Shown one piece after another: positions 8,391-17,347 of a stretch of DNA of 64,000 bases. Under the pieces are notes generated by a model. That model did not search any database. It worked only from the letters and a program-made list of their open reading frames with translations, and was not told the DNA's origin. Position 1 is the stretch's first letter. Every line of letters begins with the position of its first letter. Source of the stretch: DASSLY01 sp035689185 (GTDB lineage Bacteria > Actinomycetota > Actinomycetes > Actinomycetales > Dermatophilaceae); the NCBI GenBank assembly GCA_035689185.1, contig DASSLY010000069.1, positions 1 through 64,000 on the forward strand, written 5' to 3'. Made by a program: the position numbers and the translations under genes.

Positions 8391-10474
8391 GAGGCCGCCG
8401 CCGCCAGCGCCGCCGCGCAGACCTTGAACTCGGGCATCCCCGAGATCGGGTCGAGCGCGTCGTTGGTCAGCAGGTTCGCCCCGACCCAGTGGAACGGCAT
8501 GAAGATCGTGTCGCGCCGGATGTCCTCGGACAGCAGGGCCGGCACCACGGTGCTGCCGCGTCGGGTCCACACCCGGACCGGGTCGCCGTCGAGGACGCCC
8601 AGGGCGGCGGCCAGCAGCGGGTGCAGCTGCACGAACGGAGCCGGGGATGCCTGGTCGAGCTCCTTGACCCGCCTGGTCTGCGCGCCGCTCTGGTACTGCG
8701 CCAGCACGCGCCCGGTCGTCAGGTGCAGCGGGTAGTCGGCGTCCACCGGCTCGGCCGGGCCGCGGTGCTGCACGGGATGGAAGCGGGCCCGCCCGTCCGG
8801 CGTGGCGAACCGGTCCAGGAACAGCCTCGGCGTTCCGGGGTGTTGCCCGTCCGGCTGCTGCGGGCACGGCCAGAACACCCCGTGCTCGGCCTCCACCCGG
8901 GCGTAGTCGATGCCGGAGTAGTCCGCCGGCGCGCCCGCCGTCGCGCGCCGCAGCTCCTCGAACACCGTCTCCGGCTCCTCGCTCCACCTCCCCGGCGCGT
9001 CGAACCGGGCCGCGAGCCCGGCGATGACCGCCAGGTCGCTCCGGACGCCCGTAGGCGGGTCGATCGCCTTGCGTCGCAGGATGACCCGTCCCTCCAAGTT
9101 GGTCATCGTGCCCGTCTCCTCGGCCCACTGGGTGACCGGCAGCACGACATCCGCCCGGGCGGCCGTCTCCGACATCACCAGGTCGGCGACGCAAAGGAAG
9201 TCCAGCGCGTCCAGCCGCTCACCGACCAGCCCGGCATGGGGCGCCGACACGACGATGTTGGACCCGAACACCAGCAGCGCTCGCACCCCGCCGGGGGTGC
9301 CCATCGCCCGAAGCATCTCGTATGCCGACCGGCCGGGTCCCGGGATGTCCTCCGGCGCGACCTCCCATACGGCCGCGACGGCGGCCCGGGCCGCCGGGTC
9401 GTCGATCCGACGGTACCCGGGCAACTGGTCCGCCTTCTGTCCGTGCTCCCGGCCGCCCTGGCCGTTGCCCTGCCCGGTGATGCAGCCGTAGCCGCCCGCC
9501 GCGGTCCCCGGCTGGCCGAGGGCGAGGGCGACGTTGATCCAGGCCAGGACGGTGTCGGTGCCCTGGGCGTGCTGCTCGGCGCCGCGGGCGGTGAGGATGA
9601 CCACCGAACCCGCCCCGCCGAGCAGCTCCGCCGTGCGGATGACGTCGGCGGCGTCCACGCCGGTGGTTCGCTCGACCGCCTCCGGCCAGTAGCCGGCGAC
9701 CAGGCCGCGCAGGTCCTCGAACCCGGTTGTCCGCTCGGTGATGTAGGCCTCGTCGACGAGCTGCCGGGCGATGAGCACGTGCAGGATGCCGTGGGCCAGC
9801 GCCAGGTCGGTGCCGGGCACCGGCTGCAGGTGCAGGTCGGCCCGGCGGCTGGTGGGGGTGCTGCGCGGGTCCACGACGACGAGCCGCCCGCCCCTCTCCC
9901 GCAGCGCGTCGAGGTGCCGCGCCGCGGGCGGCGCGGTCTCGGCCAGGTTGCTGCCGACCAGCACCACGACGTCGGCCTGTTCGATGTCGGCCAGCGGGAA
10001 GGGCAGCCCCCGGTCCAGCCCGAAGGCTCGCTGCCCGGCCGAGGCGGCGGAGGACATGCACCAGCGGCCGTTGTAGTCGATCATCCTCGTCCGCAGCGCG
10101 ACCCGGGCGAGCTTGCCCAGCGCGTAGGCCTTCTCGTTCGTGAGACCGCCCCCGCCGAAGACCCCCACCGCGTCCGGTCCGTGCCGCTGCTGGGCCGACC
10201 GCAGCCGGTCGGCGACGACGTCCAGCGCCTGGTCCCACTCGACCTGGCGCAGCTCGCCGCTGGCCCGGTCCCGCACCAGCGGGGTGGTGATCCGCTCGCG
10301 GTGCCGCAGCAGGTCGGTGCTGGTCCAGCCCTTACGGCACATGGCGCCGCGGTTGGTGGGGAACTCCTCCCACGCGCCCACGGTGAGCGTGCGACCGGTC
10401 CGGTGCAGCCGCATACCGCATTGCAGGGAGCAGTAGGGGCAGTGGGTGGTGGTGCCGGTGGAGCTGGCCGTCAT
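8387..10474 (-). CDS. nasA: Assimilatory nitrate reductase, molybdopterin catalytic subunit
   Basis: Encodes 695 residues from the ATG at 10474, preceded by a GATGAGG-like ribosome-binding site. The N-terminus carries the 4Fe-4S cysteines (CPYCSLQC and later CRKG). The molybdopterin oxidoreductase domain follows (NGRWCMSSAASAGQRAFG, GSNLAETAPP, TGQGNGQGGREHG), and a molydopterin dinucleotide-binding domain ends the protein (TTGRVLAQYQSGAQTRR). There is no twin-arginine signal, so the enzyme is cytoplasmic and assimilatory. It would reduce nitrate to nitrite for NirBD. It lies 32 bp downstream of narK and overlaps the electron-transfer gene. Confidence 0.96.
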   Translation of the reverse strand: MTASSTGTTTHCPYCSLQCGMRLHRTGRTLTVGAWEEFPTNRGAMCRKGWTSTDLLRHRERITTPLVRDRASGELRQVEWDQALDVVADRLRSAQQRHGPDAVGVFGGGGLTNEKAYALGKLARVALRTRMIDYNGRWCMSSAASAGQRAFGLDRGLPFPLADIEQADVVVLVGSNLAETAPPAARHLDALRERGGRLVVVDPRSTPTSRRADLHLQPVPGTDLALAHGILHVLIARQLVDEAYITERTTGFEDLRGLVAGYWPEAVERTTGVDAADVIRTAELLGGAGSVVILTARGAEQHAQGTDTVLAWINVALALGQPGTAAGGYGCITGQGNGQGGREHGQKADQLPGYRRIDDPAARAAVAAVWEVAPEDIPGPGRSAYEMLRAMGTPGGVRALLVFGSNIVVSAPHAGLVGERLDALDFLCVADLVMSETAARADVVLPVTQWAEETGTMTNLEGRVILRRKAIDPPTGVRSDLAVIAGLAARFDAPGRWSEEPETVFEELRRATAGAPADYSGIDYARVEAEHGVFWPCPQQPDGQHPGTPRLFLDRFATPDGRARFHPVQHRGPAEPVDADYPLHLTTGRVLAQYQSGAQTRRVKELDQASPAPFVQLHPLLAAALGVLDGDPVRVWTRRGSTVVPALLSEDIRRDTIFMPFHWVGANLLTNDALDPISGMPEFKVCAAALAAAAS

Positions 10475-10506
10475 CGCCTCATCTTCCGCCTCGGCGCGAC
10501 CGGCCG

Positions 10507-11907
10507 TCAGACCTCGGCATGGGCCAGGCTGGCGACCCGGCCGACCAGGACCGTGCGGCGCAGGTAGCACCACCAGGTCATGCCCACGCAGACACCGTAG
10601 AACGCGAGGAACCCGAACAGCGCGGCGTCGATGCTGCCCGTGTTGCTCAGCGAGGTGCCCAGGGCCCGCGGCACGAGGAAGCCGCCGTAGGCGCCGACTG
10701 CGGAGATGATGCCGAGGGCCGCGGCGCTGCGCACCTTGGCCACGGACGCCGATCCCTGCGAGGTCGCCCGGAAGATGGCCGGGATCATCCGGTAGGTCGA
10801 CCCGTTGCCGACGCCACTGAGGACGAACAGGACCAGGAAGCTGGCCAGGAAGCCGGCGAAGGCGTGCTGGCGCACCGAGGCGATGAGCGCCATCACGGTT
10901 GCCGCCATCCCGACGAACGCGGCGAGGGTGATCCTCGAGCCGCCGATCCGGTCGGCGAGCCAGCCGCCCAAGGGTCGGAACGCCGACCCCACCAGCGCAC
11001 CGAGGAAGGCGTAGTAGGCGCCCTTGACCTCCGGGAACTGGGTCTTCAGCAGCAGCGGCAGGGCGGCGCTGTAGCCGATGAACGAGCCGAACGTGCCGAC
11101 GTACAACACCGACATCACCCAGGTGTGCCGCTGGCGCGCCGCCTCCAGCTGGGACCGGAAGGTGGACTTCGCCGAGCTGAGGTTGTCCATGAACAGGAAC
11201 GCACCCGCGGCCGCGACCAGCGCCAGCGGCACCCAGACGAATGCGATGTTGGCCAGGTGGGGTCCGGCGGCGGAGCCGACCAGGGCCACCCCGACGATCG
11301 CGGGCACGATCAGCTGCACGCTGCTGACGCCGATGTTGCCGCCGGCGGCGTTGAGCCCGAGGGCGGCTCCCTTGCGGTGGTCGGGGTAGAAGAAGGAGAT
11401 GTTGGCCATGCTGGAGGCGAAGTTGCCGCCGCCCAGGCCGGCCGTGGCCGCCGCCACCAGGAACATTCCGTATGGCGTGCCCGGGTTGCTCACGCACACG
11501 ACGAGCAGGGTCAGCGGGATCAGCAACAGCAGCGCGCTGACCACCGTCCAGTTGCGGCCGCCGAAGATCGGCACCGCGAAGGTGTAGGGGAACCGGACGG
11601 TCGCGCCGACCAGGCTCGGCAGCGCGACCAGCCAGAACAGCTCGTTGACCGTGAAGCTGAACCCGGCCTGCGGCAGGTAGACCACCACGGCGCTCCACAG
11701 CAGCCAGACCGAGAACCCGATGTGCTCGGCGACGATGGACCAGACCAGGTTGCGCCGAGCGACCTTGGCGCCGCCGCCGCGCCAGAAGCCGGGGTCCTCC
11801 GGCTCCCAGGTGTCGATCCAGCGGCGACCGCGGCGGCGCCCGGTGCTGGCGGGGGTGTCGGCGGACGGTACGTCGGCATCGGCCGGGGGCAAAGTTTGCA
11901 GATCCAC
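10507..11907 (-). CDS. narK: Nitrate/nitrite MFS transporter
   Basis: Encodes 466 residues from a GTG at 11907, chosen because a GAAGGAGA ribosome-binding site lies just upstream. The open frame extends further upstream without a better site. The protein has about 12 hydrophobic segments of the major facilitator superfamily and glycine-rich NarK/NasA signature stretches (ATAGLGGGNFASSMANISFF and GVGNGSTYRMIP). It would import nitrate and perhaps export nitrite at the cell membrane. It is the first gene of the leftward nitrate operon, so the operon promoter probably lies between it and the divergent gene at 12073. Confidence 0.95.
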   Translation of the reverse strand: MDLQTLPPADADVPSADTPASTGRRRGRRWIDTWEPEDPGFWRGGGAKVARRNLVWSIVAEHIGFSVWLLWSAVVVYLPQAGFSFTVNELFWLVALPSLVGATVRFPYTFAVPIFGGRNWTVVSALLLLIPLTLLVVCVSNPGTPYGMFLVAAATAGLGGGNFASSMANISFFYPDHRKGAALGLNAAGGNIGVSSVQLIVPAIVGVALVGSAAGPHLANIAFVWVPLALVAAAGAFLFMDNLSSAKSTFRSQLEAARQRHTWVMSVLYVGTFGSFIGYSAALPLLLKTQFPEVKGAYYAFLGALVGSAFRPLGGWLADRIGGSRITLAAFVGMAATVMALIASVRQHAFAGFLASFLVLFVLSGVGNGSTYRMIPAIFRATSQGSASVAKVRSAAALGIISAVGAYGGFLVPRALGTSLSNTGSIDAALFGFLAFYGVCVGMTWWCYLRRTVLVGRVASLAHAEV

Positions 11908-12072
11908 GATGTCTCCTTCGTGCGATGGTGCCCCGAACGTAGGCAGCCGGTGTTTCACGTCCCCAGATCCCGGGTTGCCCGGCAATCACGTTGTTCTCAC
12001 GGCCTCACACGCCGCACGCCGGTCCGGCGGACGTCGTCGCGCCGGCCGGCGGCCCCGGTATGGTGCTCGGGC

Positions 12073-13149
12073 ATGGGGGAGGTGGCGCGGCCGGCCAGGC
12101 CCGCTGAGCTCGCGCGGCTGCGGGTCGCCGCGCAGCGGCTGGTGGCGACCGACCTGGCGTCCGCGGCTGACGCGGTGTCCTGGTTGACCTGCGTCCAGGC
12201 GCAGGACTACCCCGGGGCGGTCCTCTCGCTGGCCCTGCGAACCATGCGACGAACCCGGGCCGATGTGCTTGCCGCGCTGGACGCCGGCGCCGTCGTGCGC
12301 TCGTGGCCGATGCGCGGCACCCTGCACTTCGTCCCGGCTCGCGACCTGAGCTGGATGCTGTCGCTGACCAGCGCCCGGATGCTGGCCGCTTCGGCGAGCC
12401 GCCGTGCCGGGCTGGGCATCGACGACGCCATGGTGCGCCGCGCCCGCGACCTGGCGCTGCGGCGGCTGGGTGGCAGCCGCCGGCTGTCCCGCGACGAGCT
12501 GTTCGCCGAGTGGGACGCGCACGGGCTGATCCAGGGCGTGCCACAGCGGGCGGTCCACCTGCTGGGGCAGCTGGCCCAGACGGGAGTCTTGTGCTGGGGC
12601 CCCAGCCGCGGCGGCTCGCAGTCCCTGGTCCTGCTGGAGGAGTGGGTGCCGGACCCGCGCCGGCTGGACCGCGGGCAGGCCCTGGGCGAGTGGGCGCGTC
12701 GCTACTTCCGCAGCCACGGCCCGGCCACCGTGCGCGACTTCGCCTGGTGGACCGGGCTCACCCTCACCGACGCCCGCGCCGGCCTGGCCCTCGCAGCCCC
12801 GGAGCTGCTGCGGATCCAGTCCGGCGGCGTGGACCTCTTCCTCGACCCCGCGACGCCGCAGCGGCTTCACGAGCATGCGAGCGAGGTGGACGACGTGCTC
12901 CTGCTCCCCGGGTTCGACGAGCTCCTGCTGGGCTACCAGGACCGATCCGCGACGCTGGACCCCGCGCACCGGCAGCATGTCGTCCCCGGCAACAACGGCA
13001 TGTTCATGCCCACGGTGGTCCGCGCGGGCCGGGTCGTCGGCACCTGGCGCCGGCCGCGGGCCGGCCAAACGGTCGACGCGACGCCATTCACCAGCTTCCC
13101 GGTGCGCGTCCGAACGGCGGTGGCGAACCGGTATGCCGCCCTGCCGTAG
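12073..13149 (+). CDS. Winged-helix DNA glycosylase-like protein (AlkZ/YcaQ family)
   Basis: Encodes 358 residues. A longer frame upstream crosses narK and is a shadow; the ATG at 12073 starts the family-like N-terminus. The protein fits the HTH_42 / DUF1006 family of AlkZ and YcaQ, which unhook interstrand crosslinks or excise alkylated bases. The key QxQ catalytic motif is visible as VQAQDY near residue 40, followed by AVVRSWPMRGTLHFV typical of the family. It is a monocistronic gene divergent from narK and ending before tRNA-Arg. The family is clear. The natural substrate is not known. Confidence 0.85.
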   Translation: MGEVARPARPAELARLRVAAQRLVATDLASAADAVSWLTCVQAQDYPGAVLSLALRTMRRTRADVLAALDAGAVVRSWPMRGTLHFVPARDLSWMLSLTSARMLAASASRRAGLGIDDAMVRRARDLALRRLGGSRRLSRDELFAEWDAHGLIQGVPQRAVHLLGQLAQTGVLCWGPSRGGSQSLVLLEEWVPDPRRLDRGQALGEWARRYFRSHGPATVRDFAWWTGLTLTDARAGLALAAPELLRIQSGGVDLFLDPATPQRLHEHASEVDDVLLLPGFDELLLGYQDRSATLDPAHRQHVVPGNNGMFMPTVVRAGRVVGTWRRPRAGQTVDATPFTSFPVRVRTAVANRYAALP

Positions 13150-13187
13150 GTCCCACGGTGCGGCCGGCGGTCGGGACCGCCCCCGCC

Positions 13188-13263
13188 TGGCGCCCCCGGC
13201 AGGACTCGAACCTGCGACCTCGGGATTAGAAGGCCCTTGCTCTATCCGCTGAGCTACGGAGGC
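13188..13263 (-). tRNA. tRNA-Arg (anticodon TCT)
   Basis: The minus strand folds as a complete tRNA. The acceptor stem GCCTCCG pairs with CGGGGGC (one T-G pair), the D-arm contains AGCTCAGCGG, the anticodon loop CTTCTAA gives TCT, and the T-arm contains GGTTCGAGTCC. The 3' CCA is encoded (13190-13188). I see no integrated element beside it. Confidence 0.97.
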
Positions 13264-13327
13264 AGACCACCACCTCGACATCCGGCAGGGAGGCGGTCCC
13301 GAGCAGTGTAGGACCGGCTGCCGGCTC

Positions 13328-14431
13328 TTATCCCTGGCGCTGCCCGGCCAGGCGGGCCCGCTGGGTCACCAGTACGCCGAGCAGCCGGTGCTCCTCCGGC
13401 CCGGTAGGCCCGTGCGCGGCGCCGCGGACGGCGCGCATCCGCAGCATGGCGAGCTCGCTGGCCGCGTCCTGGAAGCCTCGCATCGCCTCCAGCCCCGGCC
13501 GTCCCCCGGTCGAACGGGCCCAGGCCAGCGCCCGCCGGCGCGCGGACATGCTGCCGAGCATGTCGAGGTCGTGGTCGTCCAGCCAGCCCGCGTCGGCATA
13601 CGGGGTCAGGTGCACGGCGATGAGGTGACCCTCGCGGCGTCTGGCCCACACGGCCAGGCCCACGGCGGCGAGGAACACGGGCAGCTGCAGCACGACATAC
13701 AGGGAGAAGAAGCCGCGCAGACCGGTGACGGTGGACAGGTTCCACATGGCGTGCAGCGCCATCGCGAGAAGCAGACCCAGCGTGGGGGCGCCGACTCGAA
13801 CGGCCGCGCGGCGTGAGCCGGCGGCCACGCCCAGGCCGATGCCGGTGCAGATCGTGAACAGCGGATGCGCGAACGGCCCGACCACGCCGCGGAGGAAGAA
13901 CACGACGGCCAACGACTCGCCGCCCTCACCCAGGGCCCGGCCGAGGTACAGGACGTTCTCGGCGAAGGCGAACCCGGCCGCCACCACCCCGGCGTAGACC
14001 AGCCCGTCGACGATCCCGTCGAACTCCCGGCCGCGGAAGAGCAGGATGAGCAGCACTCCCAGGCCCTTGACCGACTCCTCCACCACGGGGGCGACCACGA
14101 CCGGTCCGACGGTCATCGGCTGCTGGACCACCTCCCGCAGCAGCACCAGCGACCCGGTGTTCAGCAGCAGCGCGACCGTGCTGGCGACCAGGGCGCCCCA
14201 GGCTAAGGCCATGAGCAGCAGACCCGCCGGCTCGGCCTCGAACCGGTCCAGCCACAGGAAGCAGGGCAGGACGACCCCGAGGGGCAGCGCGGCGACCAGG
14301 AGGGCCAGCAGCGCGTTCTGCCCGCCGGTCTCCACCCCGATCGTGGCGGCGAGCACGAGGGCGCACACGCCGAAGCCGAGCAGCATCACTGCGGCGAGCA
14401 GCCATCTGCGCAACAGCCGGCGACCAGTCAC
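13328..14431 (-). CDS. PrsW-family intramembrane metalloprotease
   Basis: Encodes 367 residues from a GTG at 14431. No clear ribosome-binding site is visible, so the mRNA may be nearly leaderless. There are eight or so hydrophobic segments. The PrsW signature residues are present: the glutamate pair in VVAPVVEESVKGLG, the FAFAENVLYL stretch, and histidines in GPFAHPLFT and ALHAMWNL. PrsW proteins cleave membrane anti-sigma factors or are of unknown role. The C-terminal approximately 110 residues are soluble and charged. It is divergent from orn, with 54 bp between starts. Confidence 0.88.
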   Translation of the reverse strand: MTGRRLLRRWLLAAVMLLGFGVCALVLAATIGVETGGQNALLALLVAALPLGVVLPCFLWLDRFEAEPAGLLLMALAWGALVASTVALLLNTGSLVLLREVVQQPMTVGPVVVAPVVEESVKGLGVLLILLFRGREFDGIVDGLVYAGVVAAGFAFAENVLYLGRALGEGGESLAVVFFLRGVVGPFAHPLFTICTGIGLGVAAGSRRAAVRVGAPTLGLLLAMALHAMWNLSTVTGLRGFFSLYVVLQLPVFLAAVGLAVWARRREGHLIAVHLTPYADAGWLDDHDLDMLGSMSARRRALAWARSTGGRPGLEAMRGFQDAASELAMLRMRAVRGAAHGPTGPEEHRLLGVLVTQRARLAGQRQG

Positions 14432-14485
14432 GGTAGGGGAGGGTAACCGGCCTGCGCACCCGCGCCGACCACATACAGTGTCAGC

Positions 14486-15118
14486 GTGACCAGCGCAGGC
14501 GACCGGGGCGGCGTCGACCGCATCGTCTGGATCGACTGCGAGATGACCGGACTCAGCCTGGACAAGGACGCGCTCATCGAGGTCGCGGCCCTGGTGACGG
14601 ACTTCGAGCTGAACCAGCTCGGCGATGGGGTCGATGTGGTCGTCGCCCCCAGCGAAGGGTCGCTGGTCCAGATGGACCCCTTCGTCCGGGACATGCACAC
14701 GGCCAGCGGCCTGCTCGATGCCTTGGGTCAGGGGATACCGCTGGCCGAGGCGCAGACCCGGGTGCTGGACTACGTCCGCGCCTTCGTCGCCGAGCCGCGC
14801 AAGGCCCCGCTCGGTGGCAACACTGTCGCGACGGACCGGGGGTTCCTCGCTCGGGACATGCCCGAGCTGGAGTCCTACCTGCACTACCGGATCATCGACG
14901 TGTCCTCCATCAAGGAGCTGTCGCGCCGGTGGTTCCCGAAGGCCTACTTCAACGCGCCGAAGAAGTCCGGGGGTCACCGGGCCCTCGCCGACATCCGGGA
15001 GAGCATCGCCGAGCTGAGGTACTACCGGGAGGCGGTGTTCGTGCCGTCTCCCGGCCCGGACTCGGCCACGGCCCGGGCGCTGGCGGCCCGGCACGAGATC
15101 GACACTGCAATGCCCTGA
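14486..15118 (+). CDS. orn: Oligoribonuclease
   Basis: Encodes 210 residues from a GTG. A DEDDh exonuclease: the first acidic pair is in WIDCEMTGL, the third carboxylate in the NTVATDRGFLARDMPELE stretch, and the catalytic histidine and last aspartate in HRALADI. Orn degrades 2-5 nt RNAs and linear dinucleotides left from cyclic-di-nucleotide turnover. A CATACAGTG stretch just before the start resembles a -10 box, giving a nearly leaderless transcript. The gene sits directly upstream of tRNA-His, a frequent actinobacterial neighbourhood. Confidence 0.97.
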   Translation: MTSAGDRGGVDRIVWIDCEMTGLSLDKDALIEVAALVTDFELNQLGDGVDVVVAPSEGSLVQMDPFVRDMHTASGLLDALGQGIPLAEAQTRVLDYVRAFVAEPRKAPLGGNTVATDRGFLARDMPELESYLHYRIIDVSSIKELSRRWFPKAYFNAPKKSGGHRALADIRESIAELRYYREAVFVPSPGPDSATARALAARHEIDTAMP

Positions 15119-15210
15119 CCCGCGCCCGGCGACGGTGACGCCGACGGCATCGGCGACCGGTTACGATGGGCGCCGTTGTCTGCCTGCACGGCTGCGGGCC
15201 GGCAGTTCCT

Positions 15211-15287
15211 GGTGGGTGTAGCTCAGCTGGTAGAGCACCTGGTTGTGGTCCAGGGAGTCGCGGGTTCAAGTCCCGTCACTCACCCCA
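15211..15287 (+). tRNA. tRNA-His (anticodon GTG)
   Basis: Acceptor GTGGGTG pairs with CACTCAC, with the extra G at -1 (15211) facing the C73 discriminator as expected for tRNA-His. The anticodon loop TTGTGGT gives GTG, the T-arm contains GGTTCAAGTCC, and CCA is encoded at 15285-15287. The convergent integrase gene overlaps its 3' end, so this tRNA is the element's integration site. Confidence 0.97.
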
Positions 15288-15290
15288 GAC
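15260..15290. other. Probable left attachment site (attL) in tRNA-His 3' end
   Basis: The chromosomal gene order ends at tRNA-His, and the next gene is an outward-facing integrase whose reading frame runs into the tRNA acceptor arm. Insertion at the tRNA 3' end is therefore the simplest reading. The exact core is unknown because no second copy of the tRNA 3' segment is visible in the window; the right attachment site must lie beyond 64000. Confidence 0.6.
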
Positions 15291-16959
15291 GGGTCAGGTG
15301 TGAACTTTCGACCAAGGGACCACCCTTGGAGGGAGTTCGCACCTGGCCGTCTTTCTTTGCCTCGGCGGCCCAGGTGAGAGCGTCGGCCTGCAAGTCGGCG
15401 TCGCTCAGTCCGTCGTAGGGAGTCCGGTAGCCGACGCGCACGTCGTTGTCCTCGTCGACGTAGATCGCCTTGAACAGCGCCTGGTTGCACAGCCGGCGGT
15501 TCGCGTCGTCGGCGCTGGCATAGATGTCGGCGACGTTGGACAGCAGCTCCAGCGAGTCATCGAGGTTCGACCGCGCGTCCGCGTAGTGGCCGTGGTGCGC
15601 GGCGATCCGGTGAGCGATGGTCTCCAGCGAGGCCGTGATCCGATCCTGCTCCTTCTTGAGGAGATCGAGAGGAATCGCGCCGGCGTAGTGGGCCTGGAGC
15701 AGCTTCTGCTGTTCGCCTTCCAGCTGCGTCCTGCGCGTCGCGAGGTCAGCCAACTCGGCCGCTCCCTCGGACATCATCTGGTCGAACTTGGCATGCAGCA
15801 TCGACGACAGTGCCTGCATCGTCTCGGAACTGATCTGGACCCGTGCGTAGAAGCGATCGACGAGCCGCTCGACGTGCTCGATCAGCATCGCCTGCCGAGT
15901 GCAGTCGCCCCTGCCCCCATGCCGACTCGCGCACACGAAGTACGGGTAGATCGTGCCCTGGCTGCTCTTCGCGTTGCACACCAGCAACCGGGACCCGCAC
16001 TGCCCGCAGAACACTGTCCCCTTCAAGTAATGCTCATGCACCTGGGTCGCGTCCGCCGCCGAGCGGTGAGTGCCGAGCACGGTCTGAACCTGGTCCCACA
16101 CCTCGTTCGGGACGATCGCCTCGTGCACTCCGGCGTAGGTGACACCCTGGTACCGCACGCTGCCCTTGTAGTAAGGGTTCGTCAGCATCCGGTGAACAGA
16201 TGACTTGGCGATGGGCCGGGATGGCCGTCGCGGCGTCGCCGCACTGGTAAGTCCGCGCGCCACGAGCTCTTGGTGGAGCTGGCTTGTCGTCCAGTCGCCG
16301 GAAGCGAACACCTGGAACGCCCACCGGACCAGCGGCGCTCGTTCACCGTCGGTCTCGACGGTGCGGACTTCCCGTCCGAACTCGTCTCGCACGCCGACGT
16401 TGCGGTAGCCGATGGGTGCCTTCGTCACTGTGCCGCCCTGCGCTGCCTTCTGCGACAAACCCTTGACGACCTCGGTGGCGAGGTTGCGTGAGTAGAACTC
16501 GGCGATCGAGGACATGATTCCGTGCAGCAGCATTCCCGAGGGCGTCTCGTCGATGTTCTCGGTCGCCGACACGAGCGTGACGCCCGCGTCCTTGAGTGCC
16601 AGATGGATGGTCACGTCGTCGGCACGGTTGCGGGCGAGCCGGTCGACCTTGTGGACGATGCAGTAGTTGGTCTTGTGCTTGGTGACGTAGTGGATCATCC
16701 GCATGAGTTCGGGCCGGTCCGCCTTGCGCGCGGACTCCCCAGCATCGACGAACTCCTCGACGATCGTCGCGCCAATCTGATCGGCCTTGCGTTGGTTCGC
16801 CTCCCGTTGCGCCGGGATCGAGAAGCCCTCGGCGTTGCCGCCCTTCTCCGCCTGTTCCTTCGTAGAGACCCGCAAGTACGAGACTGCGATCGCTCCGGGG
16901 AAGGGTGTCGGCGCAACGAGGCTGTCTATCGCGGTGCGGTCCGTGTCGATGATGGTCAT
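15280..16959 (-). CDS. int: Large serine recombinase (ICE integrase)
   Basis: Encodes 559 residues. The resolvase/invertase catalytic domain starts at about residue 24 with the nucleophile Ser32 in YLRVSTKEQ, followed by the VDRLARNR motif. A recombinase domain follows (APIGYRN onward), then a zinc-ribbon (CGQCGSRLLVC and a later C-x8-C pair, about residues 315-350) and a coiled-coil region (about 385-440). The ATG at 16959 has TGGAGAAG upstream. Its last codons and TGA stop overlap the tRNA-His acceptor arm, which supplies the stop. It would catalyse insertion and excision of the element at tRNA-His, probably with a directionality factor that I cannot identify with certainty. Confidence 0.95.
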   Translation of the reverse strand: MTIIDTDRTAIDSLVAPTPFPGAIAVSYLRVSTKEQAEKGGNAEGFSIPAQREANQRKADQIGATIVEEFVDAGESARKADRPELMRMIHYVTKHKTNYCIVHKVDRLARNRADDVTIHLALKDAGVTLVSATENIDETPSGMLLHGIMSSIAEFYSRNLATEVVKGLSQKAAQGGTVTKAPIGYRNVGVRDEFGREVRTVETDGERAPLVRWAFQVFASGDWTTSQLHQELVARGLTSAATPRRPSRPIAKSSVHRMLTNPYYKGSVRYQGVTYAGVHEAIVPNEVWDQVQTVLGTHRSAADATQVHEHYLKGTVFCGQCGSRLLVCNAKSSQGTIYPYFVCASRHGGRGDCTRQAMLIEHVERLVDRFYARVQISSETMQALSSMLHAKFDQMMSEGAAELADLATRRTQLEGEQQKLLQAHYAGAIPLDLLKKEQDRITASLETIAHRIAAHHGHYADARSNLDDSLELLSNVADIYASADDANRRLCNQALFKAIYVDEDNDVRVGYRTPYDGLSDADLQADALTWAAEAKKDGQVRTPSKGGPLVESSHLTRLG

Positions 16960-17137
16960 GGCTCTTCTCCACAGTCACTGGGCCTGCCGACGCGGACTGA
17001 TGTGACGGCGGGTGTTGATCGTGGGAAGAGCCCGAAGGCTGTAGGACCAGGCCGAGACGGCCACGTTTACTTTGCCTCGTCGTGACGACGAAGCGCTAGG
17101 ACCACAACATCCGTCATCCGCGGCGGATGGGCTCATT
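16960..17137. other. Integrase upstream region with short inverted repeat
   Basis: This 178-bp non-coding stretch holds the leader of the integrase gene. A perfect inverted repeat (CATCCG, 3-bp loop, CGGATG) lies at 17115-17129 just past the end of the leftward transfer operon. No T-run follows it on the minus strand, so a Rho-independent terminator is not well supported. I see no gene here. Confidence 0.4.
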
Positions 17138-17344
17138 TTACGACGACATCTGCCCCGAGGCACGAGGGCGCTTCGGCCCTGGCGCGTCACCCGAGCGACA
17201 CGACCCGGGCTGCTGGAGTGCCATGCGAATCAGTAGTTCGCTGAGCTTGTCCAGGTCGGGTGGCTCACGGAAGTGAGCGCGGATCGTCAGCTCGCGCTCG
17301 CTCTGCTGACGCTGCCCGGTCTTCCGCACATAGCGGCGCGCCAC
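17138..17344 (-). CDS. Small basic hypothetical protein
   Basis: Encodes 68 residues from a GTG at 17344, three bases after the stop of the upstream gene, so it is probably translated by coupling. The protein is basic and helical (ELTIRAHFREPPDLDKLSELLIRMALQQ) and ends in an arginine/lysine-rich tail. I do not recognise a family. It is the last gene before the integrase, a place where some elements encode excision factors. That role is only a guess from position. Confidence 0.55.
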   Translation of the reverse strand: MARRYVRKTGQRQQSERELTIRAHFREPPDLDKLSELLIRMALQQPGSCRSGDAPGPKRPRASGQMSS

Positions 17345-17347
17345 GAT

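Noticed and set aside
10519..12072. N-terminal extension of the glycosylase-like gene
   Set aside because: It runs antisense to narK and lacks coding pattern. The family's N-terminus begins at 12073.
17115..17129. Rho-independent terminator at the end of the transfer operon
   Set aside because: The inverted repeat is short and no T-run follows on the minus strand.
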